Shown one piece after another: positions 37,483 through 46,441 of a stretch of 64,000 nucleotides of DNA. The position numbers and the translations under genes are program-made. Origin of the DNA: Chryseolinea soli (GTDB lineage: Bacteria; Bacteroidota; Bacteroidia; Cytophagales; Cyclobacteriaceae); the NCBI RefSeq assembly GCF_003589925.1, contig NZ_CP032382.1:7874001-7938000 (forward strand), in the 5' to 3' direction. Each line of letters begins with the position of its first letter. Positions within the stretch are counted from its first letter, which is position 1. The notes under the pieces were generated by a model. The model worked only from the letters and a program-made list of their open reading frames with translations, was not told the origin of the DNA and did not search any database.

Positions 37483-38685
37483 CTAATGGGATTGGGGAAG
37501 TAAGACTGTAAATACCGTTCCTTTGCCGACCTCACTATCGACCGAAATACTGCCCTGGTGAAGCTCGATGAATTTCCGCGCAAGCATCAATCCCAGGCCG
37601 GTTCCTTGTTGTTTTTCCGAGGGGCCGGCGTTCAATTGCAGAAACGGCGAAAAAAGTTTGCGGATGCCCTCCGGGCTGATGCCGATACCGGTATCCTTGA
37701 TCTGTATGGCGACACTGTTCTTCGCACCTGGCTCCACTGCTATTTCTACTTTGCCGCCGCGGTCTGTGAACTTGATGGCGTTCGACAACAGGTTATACAA
37801 TACCTGTTTGAGCTTGATCCGGTCGGCTTCAATGTCCACGACCTGCGCGGCAATGGAAACCACGATGGCAATGCCCTTGGCATCGGCCAGGCTTTTTATG
37901 ACCGAGCAAACCTCTTCCATAACTTCTTTAACACCACAAGGCTCTAAAAGTATTTCCATTTTCCCCGCCTCTATTTTCGACAGGTCGAGGATATCGTTTA
38001 TCAATCGCAACAAGTGGTTGCCGCTTCTCAAAATATCCTCCAAGTATTGCTCTTGTCTTGAATTGATCTCTCCCACCTTTTTATCGACGAGCAATTCCGA
38101 AAACCCGATGATGGCGTTTAGCGGCGTCCTCAACTCGTGCGACATCGTGGAAATGAATTCGCTCTTCAACCGGCTGGCATGCTCCACCTGTTGCTTGCTG
38201 ATCTCCAATTCCACCAAGTTCCTTTGCAGTTCTTGATTGAGTTGGTTGATGCGCATCTCCGCGTTCTCAAGAGAAATATTTTTTTCGACCAGTTCCTTTT
38301 TTTGTTGTTGGATTTTTAGCTGTGCCGACACCTTGGCCCGTGTCACATCGGGGTCGAGGGGCTTTGAGAGGTAGTCTACGGCGCCCTCCTCAAAACCTTT
38401 CATGATCGAATGGCGTTCCTTTTTTTCGGCCGACGTGAAGATGACGGGAATCTCCTTTGTTTTTTTGTTCGACTTCAGCACCTGCGCCACTTCAAATCCA
38501 TCCATCTCCGGCATGTGAACGTCGAGGATGACCAGGTCGGGAATATTTTTCAACGCGATCGTGAGACCATCTTTTCCGCTCTTTGCCGTTAGAAACGAGC
38601 GGTCGGGCTTTTCCAATAGCTTTTCGAGGGCAAAGATGTTCTCCTCTTTGTCGTCAACGATCAAGATGGTCACTTTCCCGCCCAT
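37483..38685 (-). CDS. REC-histidine kinase (BarA-type kinase core)
   Basis: 400-residue soluble protein: receiver (Asp55 in LVILDVHMPEMDG, Lys in YLSKPLDP), coiled-coil linker (about 125-165), HisKA with His183 in TMSHELRTPLNAIIGFSELL, and HATPase with NLLSNAIKFTDRGG, DTGIGIS and GTGLGLMLARKF. The kinase half is the type found in hybrid kinases, whereas the receiver half is near-identical in sequence style to the downstream paralogue. It starts 2 nt after the cheR-like gene and is followed by the paralogue after 8 nt. Confidence 0.92.
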   Translation of the reverse strand: MGGKVTILIVDDKEENIFALEKLLEKPDRSFLTAKSGKDGLTIALKNIPDLVILDVHMPEMDGFEVAQVLKSNKKTKEIPVIFTSAEKKERHSIMKGFEEGAVDYLSKPLDPDVTRAKVSAQLKIQQQKKELVEKNISLENAEMRINQLNQELQRNLVELEISKQQVEHASRLKSEFISTMSHELRTPLNAIIGFSELLVDKKVGEINSRQEQYLEDILRSGNHLLRLINDILDLSKIEAGKMEILLEPCGVKEVMEEVCSVIKSLADAKGIAIVVSIAAQVVDIEADRIKLKQVLYNLLSNAIKFTDRGGKVEIAVEPGAKNSVAIQIKDTGIGISPEGIRKLFSPFLQLNAGPSEKQQGTGLGLMLARKFIELHQGSISVDSEVGKGTVFTVLLPQSH

Positions 38686-38687
38686 CG

Positions 38688-39509
38688 TTATTTTGTTTTC
38701 ATGTATATTTTTTGCTTTCGATCGGTCTCTTCAAAATGATCTTTCCGGCTTGAAAAAAGAAGCGACTCTTTGTCGCCCAACCCCAGGAATCCGAAGGGAC
38801 AGAGGCTATCATAAAAAAGTTCGAGCACCCGGTCTTGCAAGCGTTGATTAAAATACATCAGGACATTCCGGCACAGGATGAGGTGAAATTCATTGAACGA
38901 TTTGTCCATGGCCAGGTTATGCGATGAAAACACAACATTCTGTTTGAGCGACGCGTCAAACAGCGCCGAATCGTATTTGGCAAGATAGTATTCCGAAAAT
39001 TCACGTTTCCCACCCGCGAGCTGGTAGTTGCTGGTGTAGGTTTTCATCGCACTGAGTGCATACACGCCTTGCTTCGCCGATTCGAGCGAGGCCGGGTTGA
39101 TGTCGGTGGCATAAATGATCGATCGCTCCAGGAGGCCCTCTTCTTTCAAGAGGATGGCCACGGAATAGACTTCTTCTCCCGTAGCACAACCGGCAATCCA
39201 GATCCTGATGAAGGGATAGGTGGCGAGTCGTTTGATTACTTTCTCCCGGATGCCTTTGTAGAACAACGGGTCGCGGAACATTTCCGTGACGGTTACCGAG
39301 AGCTCTTTCACGAACTCCTCAAAAATAGCTTCCTCTTTCAACAGGATCTTACCCAGTTTATTCAGGTCCTCGATCCGCCTACCCGTCATGAAATGGAAGA
39401 TCCTTCGCTTGACGGTCGACTCCGCATAGTCGGTAAAGTCATACCCGTAGACAAACCGTATGGCCTCTAGAAATTCGTTGTATTCTTTCGCGTCAATCAC
39501 ATTTCCCAT
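38688..39509 (-). CDS. cheR: CheR-type protein-glutamate methyltransferase
   Basis: 273-residue SAM-dependent methyltransferase. An N-terminal helical CheR_N region (about 5-60) is followed by the catalytic domain: SVTVTEMFRDPLFY, the SAM motif IWIAGCATGEEVYSVAILL, YATDINPASLESAKQGVY, and FHLILCRNVLMYFNQRLQDR. CheR methylates glutamates on chemoreceptors or related sensors. There is no cheB, cheA, cheW or receptor gene in the window, so it probably acts in a Bacteroidota signalling module rather than in flagellar chemotaxis. It lies 12 nt after the hybrid kinase gene and 2 nt before a REC-kinase gene. Confidence 0.92.
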   Translation of the reverse strand: MGNVIDAKEYNEFLEAIRFVYGYDFTDYAESTVKRRIFHFMTGRRIEDLNKLGKILLKEEAIFEEFVKELSVTVTEMFRDPLFYKGIREKVIKRLATYPFIRIWIAGCATGEEVYSVAILLKEEGLLERSIIYATDINPASLESAKQGVYALSAMKTYTSNYQLAGGKREFSEYYLAKYDSALFDASLKQNVVFSSHNLAMDKSFNEFHLILCRNVLMYFNQRLQDRVLELFYDSLCPFGFLGLGDKESLLFSSRKDHFEETDRKQKIYMKTK

Positions 39510-39521
39510 TGCCCTGAGATT

Positions 39522-42500
39522 TTAACGATACAGCCACACGCGCATCAATGAAAGGAGTTGCTCGATATTAACCGGTTTCGAAATGTAGTCCGACATGCCC
39601 ACGGCCAGGCACTTTTCTTTGTCTCCTTTCATGGCCTTGGCCGTCAACGCGATGATCGGGAGCTTGTCGAACTTGGGGATCTTCCGGATCGCCAGCGTGG
39701 CCTCGTACCCGTCCATTTCGGGCATCATGATGTCCATGAGCACCAGGTCAAAGGAACCGTTGCTCATGAGCGTGTCCACAGCCACCTTCCCGTTTTCCGC
39801 CGTCGTGCACAGCAAGCCTTCTTCTTCCAGGGCGTTGGTCAGCGAATAGATGTTCCGTATGTCGTCGTCCACTAGGAGTATCTTTTTATTCTTCAACACC
39901 TCATCCGACTTATGCAGTTTCCGGATGATGGTTTGTTTTTCTTTTGGCAGCCGCGATTCTACGCGGTGGAGAAATAAGATGGTCTCGTCCAGCAACCGTT
40001 CTTTCGAGTCGGCGGTTTTGAGCACTACTGTATTGGCCAGCCGATCGAGCCGGGTGGTTTCGTCTTTTTTCAGATCCCGCCCCGTGTAAACAACCACGGG
40101 GATCTTGTTCAGGTTGTCGTTCCCCCTGATCTTTTCCAGCAACTCAAAGCCCGACATGTCGGGCAGACCCAGGTCGACGATGATGCAATCAAAGGGTTCC
40201 TCCTCCATCATCTTGTAGGCCTTGGCACCTTCGTAAGCTGAAAAGCAGGTCACATCCCCGTTCCCGATCAACTCGCGGATCGCATTGTTGTGTTGCTCGT
40301 TGTCTTCGATGATCAACAGTTTCTTCGTCTTCTTCCCGGCAAAGTTTTCGATCCGGTCAAAAGCTTTCCGAAGCTCCTGGGTGGTCACCGGTTTCTTAAT
40401 GTAGTCGAACGCGCCAAGTTCCAGTCCTTCTTTTTTCTTGTCGAACGCTGAAATGATCTGTATGGGGATGTGCCGGAGATCGGGATCGTTCTTGATGAGC
40501 TTCAGTACTTCGTCTCCATCCATGACCGGCAGCTTCATGTCGAGCAGGATGGCATCCGGTTTAAAATGCCGCGCATAACTTATTCCCGTGTTCCCCTGCC
40601 GGGCGATGATGCCTTTGTACTTTCGTTCGCGAACAAAATCGAGCAGAACGTTTGCAAACGCCTCCTCGTCTTCGATGATGAGGATCACTTTGTCGTTTTC
40701 GTGGATCCGGTTGCGGTCGTCCGTGGCGTGGGTATCGTCCAAGGGCATTTCTTCCGGCTTTACCTTCTTCTCGATCTTTGGCGACTGCTTTTCTTTTATC
40801 TCCACCTGTTTATTTTCCGAGACGATCAGCGCCGGATCGAAATGCAAAGGCAAATACACCGTGAAGGTGCTTCCCCTGCCCTCTTCACTTTCCAACTGGA
40901 TCTTTCCACCCAACACGTGCACCAGCTCGCGGCTGATCGACAAGCCAAGACCGGTGCCGCCATACTTGCGCTTGGTCGAGCCATCGGCTTGCTGGAAGGC
41001 TTCGAAAATAACTCCTTGCTTGTCGCGTGTGATGCCGATCCCGGTGTCTGTGACCGAAAAAGCGATCTGGCTTACACCCTCAGCGCTTGGCAGCGGCCGG
41101 TCGATTTTCAACGTGACCTTGCCTCCAGCGGGCGTGAACTTGAAGGCATTGGACAACAAATTTTTCAGCACCTGCTCCACACGTTGCTTATCTGTTTTTA
41201 TAGCTGGAGGAACGGAATGGGTATCGACATCGATCGCAAAGTCGATCGACTTCTCCTTTGCCAATTCAGAGAACAAGGCCGACATATTGCTAACGATGCC
41301 CTGGAGCGTGACCTCTGCGATATCCAGCTCCATCTTGCCGGCTTCCACCTTCGACAGGTCCAGGATCTCGTTGATCAAATTGAGCAGGTCCGTTCCCGAA
41401 TTGTGAATGTTTCTCGCATACTCCGTTTCTTTTTTGCCCAAGACGTTGTTCTTGTTTTCTGCCAGCAACTGGGCCAGGATGAGGATGCTGTTCAAAGGCG
41501 TCCGCAATTCGTGCGACATGTTGGCCAGAAATTCCGATTTGTATTTGCTGGTGACCTCTATCTCGCCCGCCTTGACTTCGATCTCCGCTTTTGCATTTTC
41601 GAGTTTTTCTTTTTGATATTCCAGCAGGTCAGCTTTTTCTCCCAACTCTTCGTTGGCTTGTCTCAGTTCTTCCTGTTGGGTTTTCAACTCCAGTTCCGAT
41701 CGCTCCAGCAACTCCGTCTTGGCGTGAAGTTCGTCGTTGGATTGTCTCAGTTCTTCCTGTTGCACGGTGAGCTCTTCCGCCTGCCGCTGTGTCTCTTCCA
41801 ACAGTTCTTTTGTCTTTTCGCGGGCTTGCGACGAGGTGACGCCGATCGCGATGCTGTCTGTTACGAGCTGCAAGAATTGTTTTTTGAGATCGTCGAAATC
41901 GTGCATACTGCCCAGCTCGATCACACCCACCACGGCGTTCTCGAAAACAAATGGCACCGCGATGATATTCTTTGGCAAGGCCTCACCAAAGCCCGTATGC
42001 AGATTGAAATATCCGGGAGCAATGTGCGTAAGCTCAATGGTTCTTTTTTCAGCAGCCGCCTGGCCAACGAGGCCTTCGCCAAAACGAACCGCCGGCAGCT
42101 CCTTTTTACTTTTATCAATGGCGTGCCAGCCGGTTAACCGGAGACTTGGATCGCCGTTGTCTACTAAGTAGATGGCGCCGATGTGTGCGTTCAGATACAC
42201 CGCCAGGTGGTTGATAATCGCCTCCGACAATTCACCCACCGGTTTGTTGCCCTGCATGCGTTTGACCAGGTCGGCACTTCCCGTCAAACTCCAGTTTTTA
42301 TGAGCCGTCTCCGTTTCTGCTTTTTTCAGGGCTCTCAGGTTGGTGGCAATGATAAAATAAACGACAATGAGCACGCCGACAATGACCAGCATCAGGACGA
42401 TAAAAATAAGGTTGAAGTTTCTCGCGTCGTCCTCGCTCGCCTGTCGTCTTTGTGCAAGTAATGATTGTTCGATCCCCTTGGCCTGATCAATCATTTTCCG

Positions 42501-42950
42501 GAGCTCGTCCTCCAGGCGCTTTCCCTCGCCGGCAACAACGATCTGCGAGGCCCTTTCAAAATCTTGCTTGCGCGCTTCAATGGTCTTTTCGTGGTGACTT
42601 ATCTGCGCAGTGGCCAATCGCTCGATGTCGTCGATATTTTTTTGCTGACCGGGGTTGTCGCGGGTCAACTCCTTTACCTTCCTGATGTGATCGAATAGCC
42701 TGGCCTTCGAAGTACTGAAGGGCTCCAGGTAGCTCTCTTCACCCGTGATGACAAAACCCCGCGCACCCGTCTCGACGTTTACGGAGTTGACCAATACCTG
42801 GTCAAATTCGTAGAGCACCTCGTGGGTATGATTTACCCATTGGTTGGTGTCGACGAACTTTTCGCTATTCCGGAATGAAATAATGGCAACCACCAGCAGG
42901 ACCATGGAGCAACTGATAAACCCTGCTTGTATCTTTTTGTCCAACGTCAT
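39522..42950 (-). CDS. CHASE3-GAF hybrid histidine kinase with three receivers
   Basis: 1142-residue membrane hybrid kinase. TM1 (about 10-28), a periplasmic CHASE3 domain (about 35-175, with VNVETGARGFVITGEESYLE), TM2 (about 180-205), GAF (about 235-385), a long coiled coil (about 390-490) with repeated QQEELRQ units, HisKA (NMSHELRTPLNSILILAQLL), HATPase (NLLSNAFKFTPAGG; DTGIGIT; GGTGLGLSISREL), and three receivers near residues 780-895, 900-1015 and 1030-1142, with LLDMKLPVMDG, IVDLGLPDMSG and LMDIMMPEMDG around their phosphoacceptors. No HPt domain is present, so phosphate must leave through another protein. It heads the operon with cheR and the two REC-kinases, 12 nt before cheR. Confidence 0.94.
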   Translation of the reverse strand: MTLDKKIQAGFISCSMVLLVVAIISFRNSEKFVDTNQWVNHTHEVLYEFDQVLVNSVNVETGARGFVITGEESYLEPFSTSKARLFDHIRKVKELTRDNPGQQKNIDDIERLATAQISHHEKTIEARKQDFERASQIVVAGEGKRLEDELRKMIDQAKGIEQSLLAQRRQASEDDARNFNLIFIVLMLVIVGVLIVVYFIIATNLRALKKAETETAHKNWSLTGSADLVKRMQGNKPVGELSEAIINHLAVYLNAHIGAIYLVDNGDPSLRLTGWHAIDKSKKELPAVRFGEGLVGQAAAEKRTIELTHIAPGYFNLHTGFGEALPKNIIAVPFVFENAVVGVIELGSMHDFDDLKKQFLQLVTDSIAIGVTSSQAREKTKELLEETQRQAEELTVQQEELRQSNDELHAKTELLERSELELKTQQEELRQANEELGEKADLLEYQKEKLENAKAEIEVKAGEIEVTSKYKSEFLANMSHELRTPLNSILILAQLLAENKNNVLGKKETEYARNIHNSGTDLLNLINEILDLSKVEAGKMELDIAEVTLQGIVSNMSALFSELAKEKSIDFAIDVDTHSVPPAIKTDKQRVEQVLKNLLSNAFKFTPAGGKVTLKIDRPLPSAEGVSQIAFSVTDTGIGITRDKQGVIFEAFQQADGSTKRKYGGTGLGLSISRELVHVLGGKIQLESEEGRGSTFTVYLPLHFDPALIVSENKQVEIKEKQSPKIEKKVKPEEMPLDDTHATDDRNRIHENDKVILIIEDEEAFANVLLDFVRERKYKGIIARQGNTGISYARHFKPDAILLDMKLPVMDGDEVLKLIKNDPDLRHIPIQIISAFDKKKEGLELGAFDYIKKPVTTQELRKAFDRIENFAGKKTKKLLIIEDNEQHNNAIRELIGNGDVTCFSAYEGAKAYKMMEEEPFDCIIVDLGLPDMSGFELLEKIRGNDNLNKIPVVVYTGRDLKKDETTRLDRLANTVVLKTADSKERLLDETILFLHRVESRLPKEKQTIIRKLHKSDEVLKNKKILLVDDDIRNIYSLTNALEEEGLLCTTAENGKVAVDTLMSNGSFDLVLMDIMMPEMDGYEATLAIRKIPKFDKLPIIALTAKAMKGDKEKCLAVGMSDYISKPVNIEQLLSLMRVWLYR

Positions 42951-43049
42951 TTTTATATTGCCTTTGGTTTAGGTTGAAGATATACAAAGACTCCGCCTGG
43001 AGTCACCTCATTTCCACAAACGGATTTCTTTATCTCTGGCCGCCCAACA

Positions 43050-43102
43050 GAAAATCAAAAGCCCATCAGCAATGACATATTTTCTATCATTGGTGATGGG
43101 CT
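43050..43102 (-). terminator. Intrinsic terminator after the phosphoribosyltransferase gene
   Basis: AGCCCATCAGCAATGA (43060-43075) and TCATTGGTGATGGGCT (43087-43102) pair at 15 of 16 positions with an 11-nt loop. On the minus strand a T-rich run (TTTGATTTT) follows the stem, which ends the transcript of the gene at 43182-43811. Confidence 0.8.
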
Positions 43103-43181
43103 CATTCAAATATATTCAATTCTAGCGAAAAACAGCCCTGCCAGGGGCAAAATTTTCGGTCCCACATCGCAAGCCTTTGTG

Positions 43182-43811
43182 CTATAGCGCGAGCGTGCTG
43201 GCCCTGCGGAGAAGCGAGATCACTTCTTCATCCGACACTTCAGAGAAGTCTGCGTAGTACAGACCGACACCCCTGAAGTTCTCTGCCACATAAAGACAGA
43301 TGAGATCGTCTACATACTTTTTCATTTTAGCGACCGTCTCCACCGGGGCCACGGGCACGGCCACCACGATTTTTTCCGGACGCTGCCGGTATATCATTTT
43401 AATGGACCCGAGTATAGTATTTCCCGTTGCTATGCCATCATCGATAATGATGACCGTCTTGTTCTGCAGGTCAATGGAAAGATGATTGCCCACAAATTTC
43501 CGATAGCGCTCCTTCAATGATTTCCGGATCTGTTTTACTTGTTTCTCAATATACTTTAGCGGGACATCTCGCGCGACATCGATCCGGTGATCCTCCAACC
43601 CCACAGCGCCGATGGCGACTTCCCGATCGAGCGGGTGGCCGATTTTCTTTGTCATCAACAACTCCAGCGGCATATGGAAGTGCCTGGCGATCTCATAGCC
43701 CATGGGAACACCTCCGCGGGGAACGGCTAAGATGACGCCATGATCGTGCGCGTATTTTTCCAGGTGAGGAATCAATTTCAAAGCAGCTTCATATCGCGTT
43801 TCGAATACCAT
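43182..43811 (-). CDS. Type I phosphoribosyltransferase-family protein
   Basis: 209 residues from the ATG at 43811 (an in-frame TTG lies three codons upstream). The PRPP-binding loop VIIIDDGIATGNTILG and the early motif LAVPRGGVPMGYEIAR are clear. In this branch of phosphoribosyltransferase-like proteins the substrate is seldom known; many are stand-alone and not in nucleotide salvage operons. It is a single-gene unit ending at the strong hairpin at 43060-43102. Nothing in the neighbours indicates its pathway. Confidence 0.88.
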   Translation of the reverse strand: MVFETRYEAALKLIPHLEKYAHDHGVILAVPRGGVPMGYEIARHFHMPLELLMTKKIGHPLDREVAIGAVGLEDHRIDVARDVPLKYIEKQVKQIRKSLKERYRKFVGNHLSIDLQNKTVIIIDDGIATGNTILGSIKMIYRQRPEKIVVAVPVAPVETVAKMKKYVDDLICLYVAENFRGVGLYYADFSEVSDEEVISLLRRASTLAL

Positions 43812-43942
43812 GGTTTTCAATGCAAAGCGCCAGGTAAAAAAGAATGCGCAGGAAGACTACGCTCTTATTTAACGTAAATCATCGCAACGGGACTCAAACG
43901 TCGCTCCCCTTCGTGTGACGCTTCGGCGAGCGAGACGACCTT

Positions 43943-44596
43943 TCATTTTTTCTTTTCTCCGAAAACTTCCTGGTGAATTTCCTCGATGCTTTTTCCCTTG
44001 CGCGCGATCGCCAGCCGGGCATGCTTTTCTTGTAAGGGGTTCAGAATATTGGCAACCAATTTTTTATCATCTTCTGTGAGGTCTGCTAAGAAGATGTCTC
44101 TTGCCATTTTTGCTTTTGCAAAACATTGCTTCAACGCTTTTGTCCCCGAGGCACTAAGCACCAGCAGCTTGGAGCGTTTATCGTCCGGATCAATTCGTTC
44201 TTCGACAAATCCTTTTTCGATCAAGCGATTCAAATTGCCGGTGCCGGTGGATATTTCCATCATGGCAAAATTTATAATATCCGTCTTGCGGCTCTCATCC
44301 AAATGATAAAGTGCCGAACACAGCATGACATCTTCGATGGCAGGCAACGGTGTATCCCGTAAGGCAATCCTCATATATACCCAAAACGCCAAGGTACTCC
44401 GCGACATGGTCATCATGAACATGCTGTCGGTATCAGCAGGTTGTGCCTTTTTGAAATATGCGTCCAGGCGTCCGTCCTTCTGGCGTTTGCCTTTCGGAGT
44501 GGCCAGGTAGAATCGACAAAAGTCCTCAAACCCGCCCCCGGGATGGCCTTTCTGGTACTCGGCCCAGCGCTGAAGAACCTCGATAACGTCTTCCAT
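43943..44596 (-). CDS. MarR-family transcriptional regulator (paralogue A)
   Basis: 217-residue winged-helix regulator. The start is the ATG at 44596; the TTG upstream is less likely. An extended N-terminal helix region (about 1-50, EVLQRWAEYQKG; GGFEDFCRFYLATPKG) precedes the MarR core: SRKTDIINFAMMEISTGTGN as recognition region, then GFVEERIDPDDKRSKLLVLS, the MarR wing. The tail GKSIEEIHQEVFG is shared with paralogue B at 51733 (GKSLSEIHTAVTG), so the two form one subfamily. It is divergent from the membrane/epoxide hydrolase gene and probably represses it and itself. Confidence 0.9.
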   Translation of the reverse strand: MEDVIEVLQRWAEYQKGHPGGGFEDFCRFYLATPKGKRQKDGRLDAYFKKAQPADTDSMFMMTMSRSTLAFWVYMRIALRDTPLPAIEDVMLCSALYHLDESRKTDIINFAMMEISTGTGNLNRLIEKGFVEERIDPDDKRSKLLVLSASGTKALKQCFAKAKMARDIFLADLTEDDKKLVANILNPLQEKHARLAIARKGKSIEEIHQEVFGEKKK

Positions 44597-44615
44597 GTAC
44601 AAATTGTTTTATTCG

Positions 44616-44688
44616 AAATTGATCCAATTTAACACTATTTATTTCCATTACGAAATAACTTTATGAATATTATTACGTATTAGTAATA
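44616..44688. promoter_or_regulatory. Palindromes in the MarR A / epoxide hydrolase divergent region
   Basis: Three AT-rich inverted repeats lie in this 130-bp gap: AAATTG-ATC-CAATTT (44616-44630), TTATTT-N8-AAATAA (44639-44658) and TATTAC-N6-GTAATA (44671-44688). MarR dimers bind such palindromes between divergent genes, so one or more are likely operator sites for the adjacent regulator. Which one is used cannot be told here. Confidence 0.5.
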
Positions 44689-44726
44689 AATAGTAAAATG
44701 AAATCATTACACAAACTTTGACACCC

Positions 44727-46220
44727 ATGAACGCCTCAATAGTTTATCAGATCCTCAAGTTATTTCACATTTATGGCTTTATCACGGCCATCGGCATAAC
44801 GATTGCCAACCTCATTGCCTACCGGCAATTTTGGCGGCACTACGCTGTCGACCGGGCACAGGCTATCATTACTTTTCAAGTCATCCAAAAATTGCAGATC
44901 GCCGGGATGGTGGGCATGATCACGGTGTTGCTGGCAGGATTTGGTATGCTGGCCATCCATGGCGCCTTTACTTCGCTGCTCTGGTTTCAGATCAAGCTGG
45001 GATTAATCGTACTCATTTTTGTGAACGGATTCACCTTGGGCCGGACGTCGGCCGTTGGCCTGAAGACGATCCTGGAGCAGAAACCCATCCCCAACGAAAA
45101 AGAATTCACGATGGCCATTCAGCGACGCATGCAGCGCTTTATCGTTATTCAGCTGATGATCTTTTCCACCATCGTGCTCTTAAGTGTTTTTAGGTTCAAC
45201 CGGAATACAACAACATCATCAGAAAACAATATGAAAAACAACAAAGAAGTTATCGATCAGGTAGAGGTCATGCATGGTTATGCAACGATCAACGGCATCC
45301 GCTATCACTATGCCGAAGCGGGCACGGGACCCCTGGTGGTCATGATCCACGGTTTTCCCGAGTTATGGTACTCCTGGCGGCACCAATTGGCTGCCCTGGC
45401 CAAAGCCGGATACCACGCCGTCGCACCCGACTTGAGAGGGTTTGGAGAATCGGAAGTAACCACACCGGTTCGGGACTACAGCATTTTGCAACACGCCCGC
45501 GATGTGAAGGCCCTCATCGATTACCTGGGTGCCAAGACTGCCACCGTCGTGGGGCACGACTGGGGCGCAAACATTATGTGGATCATGCCCATGCTGTATC
45601 CTGAAACGGTGACCGCCGCCGTTTCACTGAGCATCCCATTTTATCCCGAACCCCGGGACCCGTCCAAGTTCAAATCCTTTGGCAGCGGCAAGTTCAATCA
45701 ATTCAGAGAACCCGGGGTGACCGAGGCGGAATTCAATGAAGACCCCGCACGTTTCTTTAAACTGTTTTTTTACGGATTGTCGGGCGATGCGCCATCGGGA
45801 ACGATCGATACGTTGTTCATGAGCAAGTTTCCTGAAAACGCAAAACTCCTGGATGGTTTTCCGGAGCCACCCACTCTTCCTGCGTGGTTGAGTCAGGAAG
45901 ATCTGGATTACTATGTTGCTGCGTATCGGAAAACAGGAATTACGGGTGCCTTGGGTTTTTATAGAAATATGGAGAATGACTACCCGTCTTTAGTTGACCT
46001 GTACAAGAAAGGCATTCACCAGCCAGTCCTGTTTATCGGAGGCGGCGAAGAGCCGGCCGTGAAGTATGGAAAGTTAGACCTCATGAAAGAAGCGTTGCCC
46101 AATTTCAGAACGTCGATCGTTCTTGCAGGCTGTGGTCATTGGCTTCAACAAGAGCGGTCTGAAGCGGTAAATGCAGCTATCATTGATTTTTTAGACCATG
46201 AAGTAGATAAATTAAAATGA
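44727..46220 (+). CDS. Four-TM membrane domain fused to an epoxide-hydrolase-like alpha/beta hydrolase
   Basis: 497 residues from the ATG at 44727; the TTG at 44718 is unlikely. Residues 1-158 hold four membrane helices (about 10-32, 55-78, 85-105, 135-155), followed by a short polar linker. Residues 180-497 are an alpha/beta hydrolase of the epoxide hydrolase type: oxyanion motif HGFPE (208-212), nucleophile Asp278 in VVGHDWGAN, and catalytic His in AGCGHWLQQERS. The acid partner in IGGGEEPAV is Glu-rich rather than Asp. An internal ATG at 45231 (residue 169) opens exactly at the hydrolase half, so two products or an ancestral two-gene arrangement are possible. Likely regulated by the divergent MarR A. 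Confidence 0.85.
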   Translation: MNASIVYQILKLFHIYGFITAIGITIANLIAYRQFWRHYAVDRAQAIITFQVIQKLQIAGMVGMITVLLAGFGMLAIHGAFTSLLWFQIKLGLIVLIFVNGFTLGRTSAVGLKTILEQKPIPNEKEFTMAIQRRMQRFIVIQLMIFSTIVLLSVFRFNRNTTTSSENNMKNNKEVIDQVEVMHGYATINGIRYHYAEAGTGPLVVMIHGFPELWYSWRHQLAALAKAGYHAVAPDLRGFGESEVTTPVRDYSILQHARDVKALIDYLGAKTATVVGHDWGANIMWIMPMLYPETVTAAVSLSIPFYPEPRDPSKFKSFGSGKFNQFREPGVTEAEFNEDPARFFKLFFYGLSGDAPSGTIDTLFMSKFPENAKLLDGFPEPPTLPAWLSQEDLDYYVAAYRKTGITGALGFYRNMENDYPSLVDLYKKGIHQPVLFIGGGEEPAVKYGKLDLMKEALPNFRTSIVLAGCGHWLQQERSEAVNAAIIDFLDHEVDKLK

Positions 46221-46227
46221 AGTCAAC

Positions 46228-46275
46228 CGATCGCTATGGCAGGGGAGTCAGGCCATAGCGTGATCGTTGTTTTGG
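46228..46275 (+). terminator. Hairpin after the epoxide hydrolase gene
   Basis: CGAT-CGCTATGGC (46228-46240) pairs with GCCATAGCG-TG-ATCG (46252-46266) with a 2-nt bulge and 11-nt loop, followed by TTGTTTTGG. A second, stronger hairpin follows at 46306. Confidence 0.55.
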
Positions 46276-46292
46276 AGAGCTATAAATCCTGA

Positions 46293-46332
46293 CAAAAAAA
46301 TAGGGAGGGTGCCCGGGGTCGGGCACCCTTTG
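46293..46332 (+). terminator. Strong GC hairpin terminator
   Basis: AGGGTGCCCG (46306-46315) and CGGGCACCCT (46320-46329) form a perfect 10-bp stem with a GGGT tetraloop, preceded by an A-run (46293-46300) and followed by TTGTTG. It backs up the preceding hairpin and separates the epoxide hydrolase transcript from the MscS gene. Confidence 0.7.
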
Positions 46333-46441
46333 TTGTAACGGTAGAACCACCGGGCGTTGATTTGTGTGCAGTTTTCACTTAAAAATTACACCACGTCATA
46401 TATTCAGCCGCCGCAGTGTAATTTGCCCGCCAAGCTATTTT

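Noticed and set aside
40470..42137. 555-codon plus-strand open frame
   Set aside because: Antisense to the receiver and kinase domains of the hybrid kinase; its repeated QFFLL segments mirror the kinase coiled coil.
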